From: Bog-756 sp963776225
Lineage (GTDB): Bacteria > Actinomycetota > Acidimicrobiia > Acidimicrobiales > RAAP-2
Reading direction: 5' to 3'
DNA length: 64,000 nt
Assembly: GCA_963776225.1 (NCBI GenBank)
Contig: CAVZLL010000003.1
Coordinates: 62,001-126,000 of the forward strand
Shown: positions 1 to 8,214 of the stretch, piece by piece
Layout: every line of letters begins with the position of its first letter
Numbering within the stretch: position 1 is the stretch's first letter
The notes under the pieces: model-generated
What the model saw: only the letters and a program-made list of their open reading frames with translations
The model's database searches: none
What the model was told of the DNA's origin: nothing
Program-made: the position numbers and the translations under genes

Positions 1-45
1 GGAAGATCCCCACGGGCCGGGTGGCGGCCGGTTAGCCTTTGCCCC

Positions 46-3000
46 TTGATGGACACCCTGGCCCCGCCGGTCGTCGCCGTCGTCGTGGCCCACGATCCCG
101 GTCCGTGGTTCGAGGAGACCCTCGAGTCGCTCGCCTCCCAGGACTATGCCGAGCTCTCGGTGCTCGTCCTCGACGCCGCCGGTCGTGGGGACGATCTCGC
201 GGCCCGGGTGGCCGACGTCCTCCCTTCGGCCTACGTGCGCCGGTTCGACGCCAACCGCGGCTTCGCCGCCACCGTGGACGAGGTCCAGGCCATGGTCGCC
301 GGTGCCGACTACTACCTGCTCTGCCACGACGACGTGGCGCTCTTCGAGGACACGGTGCACCTGATGGTCGAGGAGGCCTTCCGCTCCAATGCCGGCGTGG
401 TCTCACCGAAGGTGGTCAGCTGGGACGATCCCGACCGGCTGGTGCACGTGGGGATGGTCGTCGACAAGGGCGGGTCGGTGGTCGAGCGGGTGCAGCCCCA
501 CGAGATCGACCACGGTCAGCACGATGCGGTGCGTGACGTCTTCGTCGCCCCGGGCGGGTGCACCCTGGTCCGGGCCGACCTGTTCGCCGAGCTCGGGGGG
601 TTCGACCCGTCCATCGTGGCCATGGGGGAGGATCTCGACCTCTGCTGGCGGGCCCAGGTGATGGGGGCGCGGATCATCGTGGCCCCCGGGGCACGGGTCC
701 GCCACCTCGAGGTCCTGGCGGGCGGAGCCCGCGCGCTCGAGCCGTCCCTGCTCGGCGCAGCCGGTGGTGCGGCGTCCCGCCACCCGGTGACCCTCCAGGA
801 GCTCCAGCGCCGTCACGAGCTGCTCGCCGTCTTCAAGTGCTACGGACGGACCCACCTGGTCCGGGTCGTGCCGCAGGTGTTCCTGCTGGCGATGGGCGAG
901 GTGGTGGTGGCAGAGCTGGCAGGCAACCGGGCGAGAGCCCGGGCGGTCACCCGGGCCTGGCGCTGGAACCTCGGCCGTCTCGGGGTGATCCGGGCCCAGC
1001 GGGCCGAGCTGCGGGCGAAGCGTCGCCTCGGGGACAAGGAGATCCGGCTGCTCCAGGTCGGGGGCAGCGCGCGGCTCGCGGCCTACACCCGACGGGTGTT
1101 CCAGCACGGCTTCGCCGGCGCACATGCAGAGGAACTGGCCGCAGCGGTGACGGCCGCAGGAGGCGCGCCGGCAGGGGAGTGGGAGGACCGCATCCCGGTC
1201 GGCGATCCCGGGTCGGGGGAGCCGGAACCCTCGGGTCAGGTGGCGACGCGGGTCCGGCTCGCGGTCTGGCTGGTGGCCGCGCTGGTGGTCGTGGTCGGCT
1301 CGCGGGACGTCCTGACCGGCCATCTGCCGGCCCTGGGTCAGTTCACGCCCTTCCCGGGCTGGTCGGCGACCCTCTCGGCCTTCTTCGGGGGCTGGCACCC
1401 GTCGGGCGTGGGCACGACCGCCCCGAGCTCGCCGGGGCTGGGGATCACCGCGGTACTCGGCACGGTCCTCCTCGGGGGGATGGGTCTCACCCAGAAGCTC
1501 CTCGTCTTCGGCTGCCTACCGGTCGGCGCCTGGGGGGTGGTGCGCCTCCTGCGCCCGTTCGGTTCCCAGCGCGCGGCGATGGTGGCCGGCCTCGCCTACC
1601 TGGCCATGGCCCTCCCCTACGACGCGCTCGCACTCGGACGCTGGGGTGCGCTGGTGGTCTATGCCGGACTGCCCTGGGCCCTCGGCTGCCTGTTGCGGGC
1701 GACCGGTCTCGAGCCCTTCGTCCGTGTGGACGCCGGCCGCCCCGGACCGCCGCAGGCCCTGTCCGCGGACGGGGGGCACGCCGTTGCGGTCATCCCGCAT
1801 CCCAGCGCCACCGGCGCATGGGCCGCCCGGCACGGTCTGTTCGGCGGCGCGCTCGCCCTCGGCCTGCTCGAGGCGCTCCTGGTCGCGTTCGTTCCCGCAG
1901 CGGCGATCGTCGTGGTGCTGGCGGCGTTCTCCCTCCTCGTCCCCGCCCTCCTGTTCGGGGATGCGAGGCGCGCCGGCCGGGCCGTCCGCCTCGCCATCGG
2001 GTCGACCCTGGTGGCGGCCGTCATCTGCCTCCCCTGGCTCATCGGGGTGCTGTCGACGGGCTCGGGGGCGATGGCCGTCTTCGGCACGCCGACGCCGGCG
2101 TCGGGAGCGGCGTCGTGGGCGTCGCTCCTGCGGTTCGCGGTCGGTCCGATCGGAGACTCCCCGCTCGCGTGGGGGTTCCTTCTCGCCGCGGCGGTGCCGC
2201 TCCTGCTGGCCCGGGGCGTCCGGTTCACGTGGGCGGTGCGCTTCTGGTCGATCGCCCTCGTCTCGTGGGTCGCCGCCTGGGTCGTCGGCCGCGGCTGGAC
2301 GGGCCGGCTGGCCGTCGATCCGCTGGTCCTCCTCGCGCCGGCCGCGGTCGGGGTCGCCGCGGCCATCGGGCTGGGGATCGCCGCGTTCGAGGTGGACCTG
2401 CGGGCCGCCCAATTCGGCTGGCGCCAGCTGACCACGGTGGTCGGGGTGGTGGCGGTCTCCCTGGCCGCGGTCCCCACCGCGGTCTCGGCGCTCCCCGGCC
2501 GCTGGGAGCTGCCGGTCAACGACTTCTCCCAATCGGTGGCCTGGATGAACGCCACCGTGTCCGACGGGGCCTTCCGGGTCCTCTGGGTCGCCGATCCCCG
2601 TTCGCTCGACCAGGGTGGCTGGAGCGCGGGAGACGGGCTGGCCTATGCCACCTCCGAGAACGGTGCGCCCGACGCCCGGTGGCTCTGGAACGGCACCTCG
2701 CCGGGCCCCGCGGCCTCCCTGGGCGAGGCCGTGGACGAGGCCCGGTCCGGCCGGACCGACCAGCTCGGTCTCCTGCTCGCACCCGCCGGGGTCCGGTACG
2801 TGGCGGTCCTGACCTCGGTCGCCCCCGAGATCGTCGGCCAGCAGAGCCCGACCCAGTACCCGGTGCCCGCCGACCTGCTCCTGGCCCTCTCCCATCAGCT
2901 GGATCTGCGGCCCGAGCTGACAGGGTCGGGGATCACCGTGTTCGCCAACGCCGACTGGATCCCCCAGCGGGCGGAGGCGGCCGGGACCGTCGCCCCGGCG

Positions 3001-3408
3001 CCCGGGGTCCGTCCCGTCCTGCCCGGACCGGCTGCCGGGCGTTCCTACACCGGCCCGCTCGCCGCGGGTACGGTCCTCGCCGCCGAGGCCCCGGCAGGGC
3101 GCTGGACGCTCACCACGTCGACCGGACGGGTCGTCCCCCGGTCGAGCGGGTTCGGCTGGGGCGCCCGCTACCGGGTGGAGGGTGCAACGACCGGCACGCT
3201 CCACTTCGTCGGGGGCCTGCTGCCGGTGGCGGAGGGTGTGTTCTCGGTGGTGGTCTGGCTGCTCGCGGTCGCCGCGCTGGTCGACCGTCGCCGCCTGCGG
3301 CGCGAGTGGGAGCGGATCGGCAGGGGGCGTCACCGGCCGGTCCCGCGTGCACGGCACGAGGAGGGGCTCGACGACGTCTGGGCCGACGAGGTGGGGGTGC
3401 CGCGGTGA
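46..3408 (+). CDS. GT2-type glycosyltransferase fused to a large membrane domain
   Basis: The first 250 or so residues read as a GT-A family 2 glycosyltransferase: a nucleotide-sugar binding start (VVAVVVAHDPGPWFEETL), an acidic CHDD motif near residue 104, and a later GEDLDLCWR segment typical of the acceptor/base region. From about residue 400 the protein becomes strongly hydrophobic, with many predicted membrane helices, then a C-terminal extracytoplasmic part and a final helix followed by a basic tail. It probably transfers sugar from a nucleotide or lipid donor onto an envelope glycan; the acceptor is unknown. TTG at 46 and ATG at 49 are adjacent starts; ATG is the more likely. Its stop overlaps the GTG of the next gene (GTGA), so the two are translationally coupled. 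GT2 plus DUF5719 is a conserved actinobacterial pair. Confidence 0.85.
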   Translation: MMDTLAPPVVAVVVAHDPGPWFEETLESLASQDYAELSVLVLDAAGRGDDLAARVADVLPSAYVRRFDANRGFAATVDEVQAMVAGADYYLLCHDDVALFEDTVHLMVEEAFRSNAGVVSPKVVSWDDPDRLVHVGMVVDKGGSVVERVQPHEIDHGQHDAVRDVFVAPGGCTLVRADLFAELGGFDPSIVAMGEDLDLCWRAQVMGARIIVAPGARVRHLEVLAGGARALEPSLLGAAGGAASRHPVTLQELQRRHELLAVFKCYGRTHLVRVVPQVFLLAMGEVVVAELAGNRARARAVTRAWRWNLGRLGVIRAQRAELRAKRRLGDKEIRLLQVGGSARLAAYTRRVFQHGFAGAHAEELAAAVTAAGGAPAGEWEDRIPVGDPGSGEPEPSGQVATRVRLAVWLVAALVVVVGSRDVLTGHLPALGQFTPFPGWSATLSAFFGGWHPSGVGTTAPSSPGLGITAVLGTVLLGGMGLTQKLLVFGCLPVGAWGVVRLLRPFGSQRAAMVAGLAYLAMALPYDALALGRWGALVVYAGLPWALGCLLRATGLEPFVRVDAGRPGPPQALSADGGHAVAVIPHPSATGAWAARHGLFGGALALGLLEALLVAFVPAAAIVVVLAAFSLLVPALLFGDARRAGRAVRLAIGSTLVAAVICLPWLIGVLSTGSGAMAVFGTPTPASGAASWASLLRFAVGPIGDSPLAWGFLLAAAVPLLLARGVRFTWAVRFWSIALVSWVAAWVVGRGWTGRLAVDPLVLLAPAAVGVAAAIGLGIAAFEVDLRAAQFGWRQLTTVVGVVAVSLAAVPTAVSALPGRWELPVNDFSQSVAWMNATVSDGAFRVLWVADPRSLDQGGWSAGDGLAYATSENGAPDARWLWNGTSPGPAASLGEAVDEARSGRTDQLGLLLAPAGVRYVAVLTSVAPEIVGQQSPTQYPVPADLLLALSHQLDLRPELTGSGITVFANADWIPQRAEAAGTVAPAPGVRPVLPGPAAGRSYTGPLAAGTVLAAEAPAGRWTLTTSTGRVVPRSSGFGWGARYRVEGATTGTLHFVGGLLPVAEGVFSVVVWLLAVAALVDRRRLRREWERIGRGRHRPVPRARHEEGLDDVWADEVGVPR

Positions 3409-4886
3409 GCGCCGTCGAGCCGCCACCGGTGCCCCCGGTCGCGCGGCCGGTCGCCAGACGCACGGCGCGGCGGGTTCCCGGGCGCACCGCCGCTGCGGTC
3501 GCGGTCGCCGCGGTTCTCCTCGGCGTGGGCCTGGTGTCCCGTGCGGTCCCACCGCCTGCTGCCGCGCCGCCGGCCCCCTCGCCCGGGGGCGTGGCGGTGA
3601 GCCCCGCCGACGCCCGTTCGTCGTCGCTCTTCTGCGTCCCCGGCATCGCGGGTGCGGACACCGTCTTCCTCGCCAACACGAGCGGTGCCCCGGTCCGCGG
3701 GGTGATGACCACGGTGGGGACCGCCGGGGCCACGCCGGTCCGCCGGCCGGTGATCGTCCCCGCCGGGGGCACTGCGGCCGTGGACCCGGCCACGGCGTCG
3801 GCGGGGGTCACCGCGACCGCCTTCACCTTCGCCGGCGGCGGGGTCACCGCGGAGCAGTCGGTCGGGTCGGCCGCCGGGTGGGGCACGGCGCCGTGCGCCT
3901 CCCAGGTCTCGACCCAGTGGTCGTTCGCCGGCGGGTCCACCGCACACGGGGACACCCTCACCCTCTCCCTCTTCAATCCCACCGCCGCCCCGGCGATGGT
4001 CAGCGCGATCTTCCTCACCGCCAGCGGCGCGGTGCTCACACCGCAGGCCTACCAGGGCCTCACCATCGGTCCGGGACAGGTCGTCGAGGAACAGCTGGGC
4101 GCCTTCGTCCAGGACCAGCCGACGGTCGCGACCTTGGTCTCGTCCGCGTCGGGATCCCTCGTGGCGACCGAGCTCCAGCAGACGACGGCGGGATCGGCGA
4201 CCGGGCTCTCCCTCGAGCTCGGTTCCCCCGTTCCCGAGACCACCTGGCACTTCGCCCAGACCACGGCCGCGGTGGGCGCGGAGGTCGACTTCACCCTGGC
4301 CAATCCCGGATCGTCGCCAGTCACCGCCGAGATCTCGGTCGGGCTCCCGTCCGCCACCGTCGTCCCGCGCCAGGTGGTCGTGCCCGCGATGGCGGCGACC
4401 GTGTTCCGTGCCTCGTCGGTCCCCGGGTGGCCCCAGCGGACCGCCTACGCGGTGACCATCTCGGCACCGGCACCGATCGTGGTGGGCCGGTCCGTGCTCG
4501 CCGCGGCGAGCACGCCCGCCCCGCAATGGGGTGCGAGCGCCGGGGTCTCGTCGTCGTCGCCTCGCTGGCTGGTCATCGGACCCGGCGTCCCCGGGGCACC
4601 GGCGGTGGCCGGCGCGACCGTGCGCAGCCTGTCGGTGGCCGACCCCGGGGGAACGGCCGCCCGTGTCGTGGTCACCCGTCTCGGCTCGGTACGACCGGTG
4701 GCAAGAGCAACCGTCGGGCCGCACTCGCTCTCCCTCTTCGTCCCCTCCGAGCTCGGCGGTGGCACGGGCCCGTTCACCGTGCAGTCGTCGGCCCCGGTCG
4801 TCGTCGAGGCGGACGCCTCGCCCTCGGGTGCGCCGGGCGTCGTCGCGAGCAACGGGGCACCCCTCCCGGTCGCCCCGCCCTCCTGA
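3405..4886 (+). CDS. DUF5719-like secreted or membrane-anchored protein
   Basis: This 493-residue protein has a basic N-terminus, one hydrophobic helix at about residues 27-46, a Pro/Ala-rich linker, and then repeated beta-rich segments of the type FxNP / LxNTSGAPV. That looks like several immunoglobulin-like domains outside the cell. Length, composition and position after a membrane glycosyltransferase match the DUF5719 family of actinobacteria, whose function is not known. GTG 3405 overlaps the upstream TGA, which decides the start. I infer a role with the glycosyltransferase in building or presenting an envelope glycan. It converges on ftsH only 51 bp away. Confidence 0.7.
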   Translation: MSAVEPPPVPPVARPVARRTARRVPGRTAAAVAVAAVLLGVGLVSRAVPPPAAAPPAPSPGGVAVSPADARSSSLFCVPGIAGADTVFLANTSGAPVRGVMTTVGTAGATPVRRPVIVPAGGTAAVDPATASAGVTATAFTFAGGGVTAEQSVGSAAGWGTAPCASQVSTQWSFAGGSTAHGDTLTLSLFNPTAAPAMVSAIFLTASGAVLTPQAYQGLTIGPGQVVEEQLGAFVQDQPTVATLVSSASGSLVATELQQTTAGSATGLSLELGSPVPETTWHFAQTTAAVGAEVDFTLANPGSSPVTAEISVGLPSATVVPRQVVVPAMAATVFRASSVPGWPQRTAYAVTISAPAPIVVGRSVLAAASTPAPQWGASAGVSSSSPRWLVIGPGVPGAPAVAGATVRSLSVADPGGTAARVVVTRLGSVRPVARATVGPHSLSLFVPSELGGGTGPFTVQSSAPVVVEADASPSGAPGVVASNGAPLPVAPPS

Positions 4887-4916
4887 GCGGATCGCCGCGC
4901 CACCGCTCTGGACCAG

Positions 4917-4936
4917 AAGGCCCGCCGGCGGGTCCG
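4917..4936. terminator. candidate bidirectional terminator hairpin
   Basis: A GC-only palindrome (CCCGCCGGCGGG at 4921-4932, extended by GG/CC on both sides) lies in the 51-bp gap between the convergent DUF5719 and ftsH genes. It has no T tract, so it is only a structural candidate. Confidence 0.35.
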
Positions 4937-4937
4937 C

Positions 4938-7169
4938 TCAGCGGGAGGCCGGTGGCGGGGGCGGAGGTGGCCAGGGAGCCTGCTTGCCCGGCCAGCGTGG
5001 CGGTGCCGGTGCCGGCCAGGGGCCGGCCGGTGGGGGGAGCTGCGGCGAGGCCGCCCCCGGGGTGGGCTCTGCGCCGTTGGTGTCGCCGGCGGCGCGGCTG
5101 ACCGTCTCTGCACCCTGCTCCGGGCCGGTTCCGGCGGTGGCCTGGTCCGGGGCGTCGGTGGCGCCGGGGGCCGCGTCGGCGGGGACCGGGGTGCCAGGGA
5201 TCCAGTCGGGCGGCGCGTCGACGTCCTCCGCCCCGGTCGGGCCGTGCTGGGCGGCCACGAAGATGGGCGGGACCGTCTTGACCCCGTCCGCGTGGACCGG
5301 GCGCCCGTAGGCGGTGTCCACCAGGTTGCCGACGGCCTCGCCGGAGATGGTCTCCTCGTCGAGCAGGGCCCTCGCCACCGCGTCGAGACCGCCCCGGTGG
5401 CGTGCGAGGACCTCCAGGGCCCGCTGCTCCTGGGCCCGCAGGATGAGCTCGACCTCGTCGTCGATGATCTGGCTGGTGTGCTCGGAGTAGTCGCGGGTGT
5501 GCATGAGGTCCTCGCCGAGGAAGACCTGGCCCTGGGAGCCCCAGGCCATCGGCCCGATCTTGTCGCTCATGCCCCACTCGCGGACCATCTTGCGGGCGAG
5601 CTCGGTGTTGCCGACCAGGTCGTTGCTCGCGCCGGTGGAGAGGTCGCCGTACACCAGGAGCTCGGACGCCCGCCCGCCCATCCGCACGCAGAGCGAGTCC
5701 TCGATGTGCTGGCGGGGGTGGATGTGGCGCTCCTCCATGGGCAGCTGCATGGTGACCCCGAGCGCCATCCCGGTCGGGAGGATGGTGACCTTGTGGACCG
5801 GGTCGGCGTCGGGCAGCACGTAGGCGAGCACCGCGTGGCCCCCCTCGTGGAAGGCGACCCGCTCCTTCTCGGCGTTGGAGAGGACCAGGCTCTCGCGGCG
5901 CTGGCCCATGAGGACCCGGTCACGCGAGGCCTCGAAGTCCTCGTTCTGGATGACCGTCGAACCGCGTCGCACCGCGTGCAGCGCAGCTTCGTTCACCAGG
6001 TTGGCGAGGTCGGCGCCGCTCATGCCCGGCGTGCCGCGGGCCACCCTGCCGAGGTCGACGGTCGGATCGACCCGCTTGTCCTTGCAGTGGACCTGCAGGA
6101 TGGGGAGGCGCTCGTCGAGGTCGGGGAGCGGCACCACGATCTGCCGGTCGAACCGTCCCGGCCGGAGGATGGCCGCGTCGAGGATGTCCGGCCGGTTGGT
6201 GGCCGCCATCACCACGATCCCCTCGGTCGGGTCGAAGCCGTCCATCTCCGAGAGCATCTGGTTGAGGGTCTGCTCGCGCTCGTCGTGACCGCCCCCGAGG
6301 CCTGCGCCGCGTTTGCGTCCGATCGAGTCGATCTCGTCGATGAAGACGATGGCCGGCGCCTGCTTGCGGGCGGTCGCGAAGAGGTCGCGCACCCGGCTCG
6401 CCCCGACGCCGACGAACATCTCCATGAAGTCCGAGCCGCTCACCGACATGAACGGCACCCCGGCCTCGCCGGCCACGGCCCGCGCCAGGAGGGTCTTGCC
6501 GGTGCCGGGGGGACCGACCAGCAGGATCCCCTTGGGGATGCGGGCCCCGATCTCCCTGAACCGACCGGGGGTCTTGAGGAACTCGACGACCTCGCTGATC
6601 TCGAGCTTGACCCCGTCGTAGCCGGCCACGTCGTCGAAGGTGGTCGAGGGTCGCTCGGTGGAGTAGAGCTTCGCCTTGGACCGGCCGATCGACATGATGC
6701 TGCCCATCTGACCCTGGGCCTTGCGGCTGATGTAGAAGAAGATCCCCCCGATGATGGCGAAGGGCAGGATCCAGGTCAGGAGAAAGCCCAGGAGCGTGTT
6801 CGAGCTGGGGGTGACCAGGTGGTAGTTGGAGCCGAGCGGCTTGAGTGCCGTGAGCTCCGAGTCGGTGATCGGGTTGGGCCCGTTGGACGTGTAGCTGCTC
6901 CCGTCGGAGAGGGTCCCGGTGATCACCCCGGTGGTCTGGTCGACGGTGGCGGTGACGATCTTCTTCGCCGCGACGTCCTGTTGGAACGCGTTGTAGGTGA
7001 GCGTGTTGGTGGTGGCCTTGTGCAGGAGGCTCGGCGCGACGATGACCGCTAACACCGCGACCATGATCACCACGTAGATGATCAGGCGGTTGCGGTTCGC
7101 GCCCGGTGCGCTGCCGGGCCCGCCGGGCTCCGCTGGGCCGTTCGGCGTGCTCGGAGAGGGAGGGGTCAC
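4938..7169 (-). CDS. ftsH: ATP-dependent zinc metalloprotease FtsH
   Basis: Membrane-bound AAA+ protease that extracts and degrades misfolded or regulatory membrane and soluble proteins as a hexamer. Two N-terminal helices (about 28-47 and 125-147) flank an extracytoplasmic FtsH_ext domain. The AAA module has Walker A GPPGTGKT (219-226), Walker B IVFIDEID (about 274-281) and the second region of homology ATNRPDILDAAILRPGRFD. The protease site reads HEGGH (441-445) where HEAGH is usual; the two His and the Glu are kept, so activity is expected. The last 120 or so residues are a low-complexity Pro/Ala/Gly tail, longer than in E. coli FtsH but common in actinobacteria. The start is GTG 7169; no good Shine-Dalgarno is visible. 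Convergent with DUF5719. Confidence 0.95.
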   Translation of the reverse strand: MTPPSPSTPNGPAEPGGPGSAPGANRNRLIIYVVIMVAVLAVIVAPSLLHKATTNTLTYNAFQQDVAAKKIVTATVDQTTGVITGTLSDGSSYTSNGPNPITDSELTALKPLGSNYHLVTPSSNTLLGFLLTWILPFAIIGGIFFYISRKAQGQMGSIMSIGRSKAKLYSTERPSTTFDDVAGYDGVKLEISEVVEFLKTPGRFREIGARIPKGILLVGPPGTGKTLLARAVAGEAGVPFMSVSGSDFMEMFVGVGASRVRDLFATARKQAPAIVFIDEIDSIGRKRGAGLGGGHDEREQTLNQMLSEMDGFDPTEGIVVMAATNRPDILDAAILRPGRFDRQIVVPLPDLDERLPILQVHCKDKRVDPTVDLGRVARGTPGMSGADLANLVNEAALHAVRRGSTVIQNEDFEASRDRVLMGQRRESLVLSNAEKERVAFHEGGHAVLAYVLPDADPVHKVTILPTGMALGVTMQLPMEERHIHPRQHIEDSLCVRMGGRASELLVYGDLSTGASNDLVGNTELARKMVREWGMSDKIGPMAWGSQGQVFLGEDLMHTRDYSEHTSQIIDDEVELILRAQEQRALEVLARHRGGLDAVARALLDEETISGEAVGNLVDTAYGRPVHADGVKTVPPIFVAAQHGPTGAEDVDAPPDWIPGTPVPADAAPGATDAPDQATAGTGPEQGAETVSRAAGDTNGAEPTPGAASPQLPPPAGPWPAPAPPRWPGKQAPWPPPPPPPASR

Positions 7170-7250
7170 CTCATCATGCTACGCGCCGGCGGCGGGGAAT
7201 GAGTCGTCGCCCGCCCGGGGGCCTGCCGAATTCCACAGGGGCCGGCTCGG

Positions 7251-7256
7251 TATCGT
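7251..7256 (+). promoter_or_regulatory. -10 element TATCGT, leaderless start
   Basis: TATCGT ends 6 nt before the GTG at 7263, so transcription should begin at or next to the start codon. Confidence 0.45.
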
Positions 7257-7262
7257 GGGGAG

Positions 7263-8213
7263 GTGACCGAGCGGCCCGAACAGGCAGCAGATGCTGTCGC
7301 CGCCGCTGGTCGACCGGCTCCCGGTCCGCCGCCGGTCGCTCCGCGGGCCCCGTTCCCGTCCGCCCCGCTCTCCCCCGTGGGGGAGGGCGCGCCACCGACC
7401 CGGGTGGTCGACGTTCCCCTCGGGCGCCAGCTCGCGGCGGGCGCCCCACCCGACTCGCGGCCGGCCGCCTGGATGTGGCTGGTGTTCGCCGGCGTCGGCT
7501 TCCTCGGCGGGCAGGTGCTGGCGGCGATCCTGGTCGGGGTCACGGCGGCGCTGAGCGGGCACCTCCACTCGCTGTCGACCATCGCGACGCTGAGCGAACC
7601 GCCGACCTGGTACATCGTCTCCACCCTCTTCGGGCTCTGGGGAGGGTTCGCCGGGGCCGGGGTGCTCGCCGTCTGGAGGCGGGGTACGGGGAGCGTGGTG
7701 CGCGACCTCGGGTTGCGGTTCCGGTGGATCGACCTGCTCGGCGTGCCGATCGGGATCGGCGGGCAGTTCCTGGTGGCCCTGGTCTACGTCCCGATCGCCA
7801 GTCACGTCCACGACTTCCACAAGCAGTTCGATGCGCCGAGCCAACGCCTCACCGGGGGATCCCACGGGGGCGCGTACGCGGTCATCGTCATCTGCACGGT
7901 CATCGGCGCCCCCTTCTTCGAGGAGTTGTTCTTCCGGGGGGTCCTCCTCCGGTCGCTCGCACGCCTGTTCGGTGACATCGGGGGCTGGGTGGGCCCTGCC
8001 CTGGCCATCCTGCTCAGCGGTCTGCTCTTCGGCCTGGCCCACGCCGAGTCGCTCCAGCTGCTCGGCCTCGCGCTCTTCGGGGTCATCCTCGGGCTGGTCT
8101 CGTGGAGGACCGGTCGCCTCGGCATGAACATGGTCGCGCACGCCGCCTTCAACCTGATGGCCCTTGCCGCGGTCGTCACGCCCGCCACCGTCGGGCTGCG
8201 GGCCCTGCTCTGA
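7263..8213 (+). CDS. CPBP family intramembrane metalloprotease
   Basis: A 316-residue polytopic membrane protein with a Pro/Ala-rich cytoplasmic N-terminus of about 75 residues followed by six to eight hydrophobic helices. The CPBP (CAAX protease / bacteriocin-processing) signatures are present in order: FFEELFFRGVL (EExxxR), FGLAHAES (FxxxH) and a late HAAFNL. Members are Rce1-like glutamyl proteases or, often, proteins of unknown substrate. The GTG start lies 6 nt after a TATCGT hexamer. The stop is followed after one base by the GTG of the next gene, so both are likely one transcript. The substrate cannot be inferred. Confidence 0.85.
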   Translation: MTERPEQAADAVAAAGRPAPGPPPVAPRAPFPSAPLSPVGEGAPPTRVVDVPLGRQLAAGAPPDSRPAAWMWLVFAGVGFLGGQVLAAILVGVTAALSGHLHSLSTIATLSEPPTWYIVSTLFGLWGGFAGAGVLAVWRRGTGSVVRDLGLRFRWIDLLGVPIGIGGQFLVALVYVPIASHVHDFHKQFDAPSQRLTGGSHGGAYAVIVICTVIGAPFFEELFFRGVLLRSLARLFGDIGGWVGPALAILLSGLLFGLAHAESLQLLGLALFGVILGLVSWRTGRLGMNMVAHAAFNLMALAAVVTPATVGLRALL

Positions 8214-8214
8214 G